In this document: positions 34,101 through 39,710 of the stretch, one piece after another
Layout: the number at the start of each line of letters is the position of its first letter
How positions within the stretch are numbered: position 1 is the first letter of the stretch
From: a virus
Direction: 5' to 3' (one strand)
Length of the DNA: 39,710 bases
Virus record (IMG/VR): IMGVR_UViG_3300032240_000665
Coordinates: 1-39,710 of that record
Made by a program: the position numbers and the translations under genes
The notes under the pieces: model-generated
Databases searched by the model: none
Seen by the model: only the letters and a program-made list of their open reading frames with translations
Told to the model about the DNA's origin: nothing

Positions 34101-35239
34101 CCAGATTGATCAATACCATCAACAGTAATTGTTAAAGTGACTGCTCCATTACCAGATACTGAAACTGGAGAAAGATTTGCAAATACTGCACCACCACGTA
34201 AAACTCCAACAGATTGAATTGCGCCTTGAAAAATAGAAGCAATTGTTCCAATCGCATTTACTGACGCATTACCGCCAGCAACAATAACAGAATCACCTAC
34301 TTGATAGTTTTGTCCACCTGTGACTATATTGAACTGTTTGACAATCGAAAATGTTGACGCTTGAATATTAATCGTATTTCCATAAGGATCATCTGGATTA
34401 ATAATAGGTATCGTTACATATTCACCATTTAAAAAATTACCATCTAATGAATTCGTATTGATAAGTAACTCAACTGGCAAACCCAAGTTCAACGTATCTG
34501 AAATAATACGACGATTTGCTTGTTCAATGATCGCACTGGCACCAGATTTAATACCAATGACTTTACGATTATTTAAAAGATTGGTGTTAAAATTATTATA
34601 AACAACACGAATAATTGAGTTGTTTGCTGGTGCTGTTTTAAAATTTAATTGACGATATTCTTTGTTAATAAAAAATGATGTAGTCTGAAGAACTCCACTT
34701 ACAAATACACTTATATCGCTAGAGCCAACTATTTGTGCTAAAGTAAAAGTTTTTGTTATCCCATCACCAGTATAAACCGAAGCAATGTCTTGATTAATAC
34801 GAAGTTTATTATCAACTTGCCATTTACTGCTTGATGATTTTAAAACATTATTTTGTGGTAGAATAACATCAATATCTACACCGAAAATAAGACGAAATAA
34901 CAATTTGAATGATGCATCATTACCTTTTGTTTTATATAAAGGTACAAGATGTTTGAACAAAAGTGCTTTATCTGCTTGAACATCGAGAGGTATTAGTGAT
35001 GCATATGTATTGTAAAAGTTTGTTTGAAATGCATCCAAAGAAGCATCAATATCACGTATATCACGAAGAGTTTTTGCAGTTGTTACAAGTGTGTTTGCTG
35101 ACGTTCCAGTATTAGCGGTGCCTTCAAGAAACTGATAATATGCTTCTAAAAAATTAACAAATACAGGATACTCATCCCGAACAAATTCCGGGACTTGACG
35201 ATTAACAAGTAATGATGTTTTTAAATCTACTGTTGACAT
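31169..35239 (-). CDS. Large baseplate wedge protein in the gp7 position (1356 aa)
   Basis: The N-terminus MSTVDLKTSLLVNRQVPEFV, with RDEYPVFVNFLEAYYQFLEG and KHLVPLYKTKGNDASFKLLF, is a conserved start of large structural proteins located between gp6 and gp8 in T4-like marine phages. Its place suggests the gp7 role, although I see no convincing T4 gp7 sequence match. Residues about 850-1205 are a series of modules of about 75 residues with NPGAGYSNGFLSFTGG, a strand ending SSNGAVRKYTI and a DSGLYS turn. Earlier copies (LNTGSGYEYIPTVTISSG) lie near 670-690. The ATG overlaps the gp6 stop (TAATG). Confidence 0.75.
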   Translation of the reverse strand: MSTVDLKTSLLVNRQVPEFVRDEYPVFVNFLEAYYQFLEGTANTGTSANTLVTTAKTLRDIRDIDASLDAFQTNFYNTYASLIPLDVQADKALLFKHLVPLYKTKGNDASFKLLFRLIFGVDIDVILPQNNVLKSSSSKWQVDNKLRINQDIASVYTGDGITKTFTLAQIVGSSDISVFVSGVLQTTSFFINKEYRQLNFKTAPANNSIIRVVYNNFNTNLLNNRKVIGIKSGASAIIEQANRRIISDTLNLGLPVELLINTNSLDGNFLNGEYVTIPIINPDDPYGNTINIQASTFSIVKQFNIVTGGQNYQVGDSVIVAGGNASVNAIGTIASIFQGAIQSVGVLRGGAVFANLSPVSVSGNGAVTLTITVDGIDQSGVNAANSFIVVSDIISNFNGSSNAANTVLSSANYQFANSTTVTSPNLNTRIVDVLGFQTLSVGPITNVKVLLTSGATPTTPSLDAFGAPYGSLGTLRSPKSLRSIGRIKINNAGSGYVVGDEVVFGVNPPGTYGQYAAATVQAINGTGGVVTIGMANTRIQGTATITGSSAAVGGTGTKFLTDLRVGDKIDINNESRIVSTISDDLTLSVTSPFTNSASGKKIGVFGRNPLGGHSYTQDNFPSVTISSVAGVGANIEIDSVVSDGESLLATGTGQPGQILSIQVLNTGSGYEYIPTVTISSGTGTGATANADIERSYLTSPGRWTTSDSIISSTERNLAGRDYYVNYSYVISSQVEFYRYKQILKELLHPVGFVKYATFNLSNTIDLTDVSVSTINVATDPQFLTISGRVNVGNGSILVTGTNTKFNAAVSRGALTVGSRVAVNGEIRTVNSVVSNTSLLVSSNVNNIWIANSGSGYSNGNLIFSGGGGRITSLSIFTSGSGYTSGTVVLSNADEAIPAVATVVANANGCLQSVTLVSGGLYSNTPIALPASSPHIVLYANSISITNPGAGYSNGFLSFTGGAPIRPANVSVKVYPSNGAIQSLTVNDSGLYASNPTAASPNSSANVVVSNVFSALVNVGGAHSNGIIIFSGGGTANRSAQVAVEVYSSNGAVRKYTILDSGLYSSTPTATLNTTPISVASIAANSVTYNGAALANGNLVFIGGGAISDAVGTYEVHAANGVIRRITITNVGLYRTLPNVTTNVVPTSITEVFATDGGSGYANGYIIFTGGGANSIANVSAVVNGSGAIVRTVINNIGLYANGNNITVSSVLNPATGLAQSPTIPATFRISYNANTTNIANLIVTTSANAFYTANVTVTANSNSVTNAIFTMSGVSNTQTVAIINVGFTGTNTAAQSAIEVYPSNGAIRKVIISTPGEYFYTPNVTPNTGGTGAVIHVNSVGTFSQTANGQSMIIWK
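31630..32680 (-). repeat. GSGYxNG modules of about 75 residues in the gp7-position protein
   Basis: About five successive units carry G-x-G-Y-S-N-G-x-x-x-F-x-G-G-G, then S-N-G-x-I-x-x-x-T-I, then G-L-Y. The corresponding DNA is diverged but shows short shared strings such as accatttgacg and aatccattagaata. The units probably form repeated beta structures. Confidence 0.65.
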
Positions 35240-37296
35240 TATACAGTTTCTAGTGTTGTGCTAATTGCTGTTGGATCATCCACATCCAACGTAACGATTG
35301 TATTTTTAGTTGTGCTGATAATACCTTTTTCCGATTCTACAGATAAACGAATATAACCATCAGTTGAAGATACTGATTTTATGTAAATATCACTGATTGT
35401 AACTATTCCTGCATCATAATTAATAGTACCTGCCGTAGCATTAACGATCTGACGTTGTGCATTTGTATCATAATAAACTGTTCTTATTTCACCTGTTCGT
35501 GCATCAATAACTGCTTCGGCTTGTGCACCATATCCACCACCACCCGAAATGGTTACAGTGGCACGGGTATAATCAATACCTCGATTAGTTACTTCAATGT
35601 TTTGAATTTTACCATTGACGATTGTTGCGGCAGCATTTGCTCCAGTACCATCACCAGAGATAGTGATTGTTGGTGCGCTAGTAAAACCTTGACCAGGATT
35701 CAAAACAGTAATTGATGATACACCAGAAAATGATTGAGGTATTTCATCAAACTGAACAACTTGATCCATTCCACTAGAATCAACTACAGTAAAAAATGTA
35801 GAACTTAATTTATTACTGATTGTGCCTCGACGAAGAGGAACATTAAAATAAACGGTGTATGGTTTAGATTGATTTGTTGATGGTTTAAATCTTTTTTGCA
35901 CACGAACTGATATCTTTGATCCTATAATTGAATTTGCATCAGTTGCATCAACAGCATCTTGAACTTTTGAGAGAATAAATTTTGAATCAAACTTATCCAG
36001 ATACGTTGCTTTATATGTTAAAATAGAATTACGAATACCAGTTTTTAATTGATCCGCAGTTAAAACGGTTTTCTTTGCATCATATGATACTGTTGGAGAA
36101 ATTATTAGATACAGATATTCTGGATCACGGATAATTGTTTGAACTGTAACAATTGCTTTAGGTTTAATGATCTCATCAATTATTCTTTGTTTCTCAACAT
36201 CCGACAGATAATAATTTTGTTTTGGTTTCATAGCAATATAAACACGACCATACGTTGGCGGTGTCTCATCTTCGCCACCCCATACGGACACAGAATCTAC
36301 AGCAGGATAATTTTTCTTAATAAACGACTCATAGTCCTTGAATGTGACTAAACGATTTTGTGTATTGAACTGAAGAGGTGCGGAAAATTTAACTTCATCT
36401 ACAGATTCTCGCTCAGATCCACCTGCTGCCGCACTTACTGGATTAATTGTGAAACCAGTTATGCTATTTCCTAAAGAATCAGATAGTGCTGATGTTGCAA
36501 TAAAATTATTTGCTTTATTTGCGATGTCGCCATTTGTTACCAAATATGTGATAGTAACTATTGCTCCATCTGGAATACTTTTACCGATTATATCATTTCC
36601 AAAATAAATGTCATATCGTTGATTTTTATTTTCTTGTAAATAAAAAACTGAAGAAGTTGTTGTCTCTTCCGATGCATCTGTCGCTAAAGTATAGACCGTC
36701 GAATCTGTATTTGTTGATGATACCTGAACCGAAATTGTAATTGTTGATGTATCTACTCCATCATCAGGAATAGAAAATATTTGTTTAGGATTTGTTGCTT
36801 GATCGTGAACATAATTATATGTAACAAGTTGACCTTCATGAATCGGAAGATTTAAAAACGAAAAACTTGTGTTTGATTTTGTCACAATAATTTGATCCAG
36901 TGTAACAAAACCATAACTTACTCCATCAATCTCCTCAGATAAAAAACGATATCCTTTAGGAATAGTTAAAGTTGCCGAAGTATTTGAACTTGAATTTGCA
37001 GTGAAGTTAATTGTTGCAAGAGGTGCTTTGCGTGAATATGGAACATATCCAAGAACTTTGGCATGAGATATAACAGAATCACGAAGCAGCGCAGTATCTA
37101 AAAAAGCCTCATTTGCTACCATATTCAGATAATAGGCTTGATAGTGAGTATTATAAGCCAAAATATCCAATAGGACACTTAAACCAGAACCTTCAAAATC
37201 ATAATCCGTGAATTCGGATTGTTGATTTAAGAATGTTTTTAAATTTTGCTTGATTGCATCAAAATCAAGTTCTGTGACTCTTAAACGATCTGCCAT
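35239..37296 (-). CDS. 6: Baseplate wedge subunit gp6 (baseplate J-like, 685 aa)
   Basis: The start MADRLRVTELDFDAIKQNLK, with DFEGSGLSVLLDILAYNTHY and ANEAFLDTALLRDSVISHAK, is diagnostic of T4-type gp6. The length is close to T4 gp6 (660 residues). A baseplate J-like core with FVTLDQI, the ERESVDEVKFSAPLQFNTQN block and a KNYPAVDSVSVWGGEDETPP block follows. Residues about 515-600 hold a glycine-rich insert (NPGQGFTSAPTITISGDG) of the kind repeated in the next protein. In T4, gp6 dimers form the wedge ring around the hub. The gene follows gp25 by one base and is coupled to the 1356-residue gene. Confidence 0.92.
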   Translation of the reverse strand: MADRLRVTELDFDAIKQNLKTFLNQQSEFTDYDFEGSGLSVLLDILAYNTHYQAYYLNMVANEAFLDTALLRDSVISHAKVLGYVPYSRKAPLATINFTANSSSNTSATLTIPKGYRFLSEEIDGVSYGFVTLDQIIVTKSNTSFSFLNLPIHEGQLVTYNYVHDQATNPKQIFSIPDDGVDTSTITISVQVSSTNTDSTVYTLATDASEETTTSSVFYLQENKNQRYDIYFGNDIIGKSIPDGAIVTITYLVTNGDIANKANNFIATSALSDSLGNSITGFTINPVSAAAGGSERESVDEVKFSAPLQFNTQNRLVTFKDYESFIKKNYPAVDSVSVWGGEDETPPTYGRVYIAMKPKQNYYLSDVEKQRIIDEIIKPKAIVTVQTIIRDPEYLYLIISPTVSYDAKKTVLTADQLKTGIRNSILTYKATYLDKFDSKFILSKVQDAVDATDANSIIGSKISVRVQKRFKPSTNQSKPYTVYFNVPLRRGTISNKLSSTFFTVVDSSGMDQVVQFDEIPQSFSGVSSITVLNPGQGFTSAPTITISGDGTGANAAATIVNGKIQNIEVTNRGIDYTRATVTISGGGGYGAQAEAVIDARTGEIRTVYYDTNAQRQIVNATAGTINYDAGIVTISDIYIKSVSSTDGYIRLSVESEKGIISTTKNTIVTLDVDDPTAISTTLETV

Positions 37297-37297
37297 T

Positions 37298-37720
37298 TTA
37301 TCTAATTCTCTCTAGGAAGAAATTTATGGTAATTGGATTAGGACTGTTAATAATAAAAAAAGTTAATGTTACACTGTACCGATTCTCATCTGGTGCGGCC
37401 ACAGCAACAATACTAGAGACACTGACTCTAGGCTCATAGTTCGAAATTGTTTCCTGAATTGCTCTTTCTAATTGTGCCGCAATAACTGGATCAACATTTT
37501 CAAAAAGGAGATTACGAACACCTGAACCAATCTCTGGACGAAATGGTCGTTCATAATAATTTGTTGACACCAAATTCTTTACAGAATTAATTACCGCATA
37601 TTCATTTAATTGTTTTGATATATCTTTTTTGATAGGATGAATTGTAAAATTCAAGTCCAAATCTTTATAACTTCTTTCGGAAGTTATTTTAGGATTATTT
37701 GAGGTAATTGTTGTTGACAT
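37298..37720 (-). CDS. 25: Baseplate wedge subunit gp25 (140 aa)
   Basis: The product contains ERSYKDLDLNFTIHPIKKDI, YYERPFRPEIGSGVRNLLFE and NYEPRV (the E-P-R signature at residues 96-98), characteristic of the gp25-like family. Length matches T4 gp25 (132 residues). In T4 it starts wedge core assembly with gp6 and links to the tail tube and sheath. It directly precedes gp6, an order also known in marine T4-like phages. The family is sometimes called lysozyme-like in old annotations, but it is structural. The ATG is preceded by AAAAG. Confidence 0.93.
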   Translation of the reverse strand: MSTTITSNNPKITSERSYKDLDLNFTIHPIKKDISKQLNEYAVINSVKNLVSTNYYERPFRPEIGSGVRNLLFENVDPVIAAQLERAIQETISNYEPRVSVSSIVAVAAPDENRYSVTLTFFIINSPNPITINFFLERIR

Positions 37721-37734
37721 CTTTTATTTATTCG
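37721..37734 (-). other. Short AT-rich gap between spike and gp25 genes
   Basis: This 14-bp gap contains AATAAATA on the minus strand but only about five bases before the gp25 ATG, so a promoter for gp25 would leave almost no leader. I list it as a gap without firm function. Confidence 0.3.
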
Positions 37735-38640
37735 TTAATTTGGAGGGCCTGTATTACCACCTTGTGCATCAGGATGAGTATGTGATGCTAAAGTTGCACC
37801 AGAATCGGTGATCGTTCCTGTGGCAGTTATTGAACCTGTTACTGCCACATCTCCAGTTAAATTAAATTTGGCTGCTGTAGCATTTACTACACCATCAACA
37901 AATATATTAACTTGACCTTGGACATAGATTGAATCATCGCCCACAACTACGGTAAATTTATTACGTTGTATTCTTTCAGCACGATCACCTAATGGACCAT
38001 ACTCAACATAAGAACCTGACCTATGATACAAATGAATTCGTTCGGCATCTTTAGTATCATCGAACTCCAGTGCATGTCCAGATTCCGATTCATAGACATT
38101 ATTGTAAGGATACTTGGCAGCATAGTATGAATCTGGTTCCACTTTGCTGGCCTTTTTTGCTTTCTTTGCTACATTGATTGCTGATGGATAGTCAGAATCA
38201 TTTCTTGCCAAACGTGATGTTGTCGGCTCATCCAACTTACGTGGATATAAAGTGGCACTTTCTGATGGTTTAACCGGTGCTGATGCCAACTGTGATGCTG
38301 TCCGTGAATCGCTAAACGGTTCTTGAGCATTTCCTGCCTTTAAAGGAATACTTGGAAATGATCCTAATATCACAGGTTCTTGAGCATTCTCTCCGTCAAC
38401 AAAAAAACCAAATACCATGTCGCCCTCTTTAGAAGGATAGACATTAGACATGTTTGTAGGTATGCTTGGCATTGCCCACGGTAACATGTTTGTAGGTAAT
38501 TGCATTTTGTTTGTTGAATGCCATCCAATACAACGAACACGACAACGGCCCAGTTTTAATGGATCTTGGCGATCTTCTATTGTGCCTATCCACCAAACAA
38601 ATCCATGTTTTCCTGCAAAATCTTTATTTTCAGGATTCAT
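37735..38640 (-). CDS. 5: gp5-like baseplate spike protein without lysozyme domain (301 aa)
   Basis: Residues 1-100 (HGFVWWIGTIEDRQDPLKLG, RCRVRCIGWHS, EGDMVFGFFVDGENAQEPVI) form the OB-fold domain shared by T4 gp5 and VgrG. A linker with YPYNNVYESESGHALEFDDT (about 175-195) leads to the beta-helix start (HLYHRSGSYVEYGP). The C-terminus has short strand repeats (VAVTGSITATGTITDSG) and ends with SHTHPDAQGGNTGPPN. The H-x-H at 287-289 recalls the iron-binding tip of P2 gpV. T4 gp5 has 575 residues and a lysozyme domain, absent here. It is coupled by TAATG to the upstream hub gene. Confidence 0.85.
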   Translation of the reverse strand: MNPENKDFAGKHGFVWWIGTIEDRQDPLKLGRCRVRCIGWHSTNKMQLPTNMLPWAMPSIPTNMSNVYPSKEGDMVFGFFVDGENAQEPVILGSFPSIPLKAGNAQEPFSDSRTASQLASAPVKPSESATLYPRKLDEPTTSRLARNDSDYPSAINVAKKAKKASKVEPDSYYAAKYPYNNVYESESGHALEFDDTKDAERIHLYHRSGSYVEYGPLGDRAERIQRNKFTVVVGDDSIYVQGQVNIFVDGVVNATAAKFNLTGDVAVTGSITATGTITDSGATLASHTHPDAQGGNTGPPN

Positions 38641-39710
38641 TATGTGTATGCTTTCAACACTTGATTTTGTTTAGGACTGCTCACTTTGGTTGTGCGTATA
38701 TTAGATGAATCAGTAACAACTTCAATTACCGTTTCGTGTTTATTGTTGGTTATAATGTGACGAGTAGCAACAATCAAATGTTTACCGCTAATTGATTCAT
38801 CATCAAGATCGTTGCCCTTGTTCTTCAAATTAAAACCTGGTGAAATAAAATCTACATTAAATCCTGAAGTCAATTGAAAATTTCCTGGCATAACTATTTT
38901 CATTCTTTTTGCCATGAGATTTTTCAAAATGGCACGCCTTTGGAATGCAAAGTTTTCTTGTGTCTCAACTTTTGAAATTGATTCTGGATCTTTATTCTTA
39001 ATGTAGTTACTATTCTTTCTAGTTTGACCAAATATGCTTACCACTTTTCTTGAATCATTGGTCGTCAAAGTTGAGGTATTATCTCTATTAAATATTTCGG
39101 TAACATTTGGCGTTTTATTTCCATGATCCATTGCAGAATAAACATCACCGAAACCGATTTGTTTTTCTCCAAAAGTTCGAGTTACTGGATCAAATCCTAT
39201 AAAAGTACCAGCATTTACACCTGAACGAGTTTTGTCTATAATGTCATTCTGAATAATAATCTCGAAACTTTTTGCACTACTGATTTCTTTTAACGCATCT
39301 TTACTTGATAAGTTTTTTGAATCAAAGTTAATATTCAATATAGAATCTTTTTTCAATAAAGTCGATAGAGAAATGAAATTGAAACCTAAATTGTTTCGGA
39401 AGAACATGTAATTTGGCGAGTTCTTTCCATCAGTTGAACGCTTAGTGCACCAATCAATAGCATCCAATGGACGCAAATTTGGTATCACAACTTTCTTTAT
39501 TCCAGATGTTGATTCCAAAAGTCCACGATTTGCCTGCTCAACTTTAAGATAATTTGTTAAAATTTTATCCACTATATTGGAATATGTTGTTTCATAACCC
39601 TGAGTAATTCTTTGTTGATCAGAAAAGAAGAACTCATCCGAGACAAAATTTAAAATATATCTTTCGCTAGTTTGATTTATATTTCTTCTATCAGTTTGTT
39701 TATAGATACG
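38640..39710 (-). CDS. gp27-like baseplate hub protein, partial (5' end outside window)
   Basis: The frame is open from TAA at 38640-38642 to base 39710, giving 356 visible codons; a GTG at 39570-39572 is an internal valine because the frame continues upstream with YILNFVSDEFFFSDQQRITQ. Features such as KILTNYL, VIPNLRPLDAIDWCTKRSTD and NYMFFRNNLGFNFISLSTLL fit the gp27-like hub fold, in which a second tube-like domain contains a P-x-x-A-I-x-W-x-x-x-R-S segment. In T4, trimeric gp27 forms the cylinder that holds the gp5 spike, and here the next gene is the gp5-like spike. The identity as gp27 is by motif and context only. Confidence 0.65.
   Translation of the reverse strand, partial: RIYKQTDRRNINQTSERYILNFVSDEFFFSDQQRITQGYETTYSNIVDKILTNYLKVEQANRGLLESTSGIKKVVIPNLRPLDAIDWCTKRSTDGKNSPNYMFFRNNLGFNFISLSTLLKKDSILNINFDSKNLSSKDALKEISSAKSFEIIIQNDIIDKTRSGVNAGTFIGFDPVTRTFGEKQIGFGDVYSAMDHGNKTPNVTEIFNRDNTSTLTTNDSRKVVSIFGQTRKNSNYIKNKDPESISKVETQENFAFQRRAILKNLMAKRMKIVMPGNFQLTSGFNVDFISPGFNLKNKGNDLDDESISGKHLIVATRHIITNNKHETVIEVVTDSSNIRTTKVSSPKQNQVLKAYT

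Noticed and set aside
39570-39572. GTG as the start of the gp27-like hub gene
   Set aside because: The same frame is open upstream to the window edge and encodes plausible conserved sequence, so this GTG is internal and the gene is partial.

Overview
This window is a virion-structure region of a large tailed phage of the T4 superfamily (myovirus). It most resembles the T4-like phages of aquatic bacteria such as cyanophages and their relatives. The evidence is a recognisable baseplate series in T4-like order (gp27-like hub, gp5-like spike, gp25, gp6, a gp7-position protein, gp8-like, a DUF4815-type giant protein), followed by a long run of fibre-like genes, AT-rich third codon positions, and T4-type late promoter motifs (TATAAATA, CATAAATA, CTAAATA). 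All genes lie on the minus strand and are packed end to end, so transcription runs from high to low coordinates. I see no tRNA, integrase, CRISPR or insertion sequence. The host cannot be named from this sequence.

Layout in transcription order. (1) 39710-31169: baseplate hub and wedge genes; the first is cut by the window edge. (2) 31152-22754: gp8-like wedge protein, a 2078-residue DUF4815-type protein, a small coiled-coil protein and a short fibre-type protein. (3) 22716-10212: a fibre region built from a duplicated cassette. Each copy has a decapeptide-repeat fibre, a single-module glycine-rich protein, a small beta-type protein and a very large four-module glycine-rich protein (388-348-112-1101 residues, then 372-340-127-970 residues). 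In the second copy the last gene has an in-frame TGA where its paralogue has glycine; the frame stays open for 118 further codons and ends in the same terminal motif. (4) 10160-9792: a conserved 122-residue protein followed by the only clear rho-independent terminator. (5) 9701-1: a second fibre region of Ala-Asn heptad-repeat proteins. Four share an N-terminal anchor segment, and six of the seven complete genes in this block end in Gly-Gly-X-Phe.

The baseplate proteins would form the tail-tip platform. The two fibre regions encode at least nine fibre or adhesin-type proteins plus small partners, probably for attachment to variable host surfaces. The most unusual features are the shared C-terminal GGxF tag, the cassette duplication with one copy interrupted by TGA, the near-absence of any stop codon other than TAA, and late promoter motifs that contain the stop codon of the preceding gene. 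Assignments to T4 gene numbers rest on sequence motifs and gene order recalled from the families; no database search was run.
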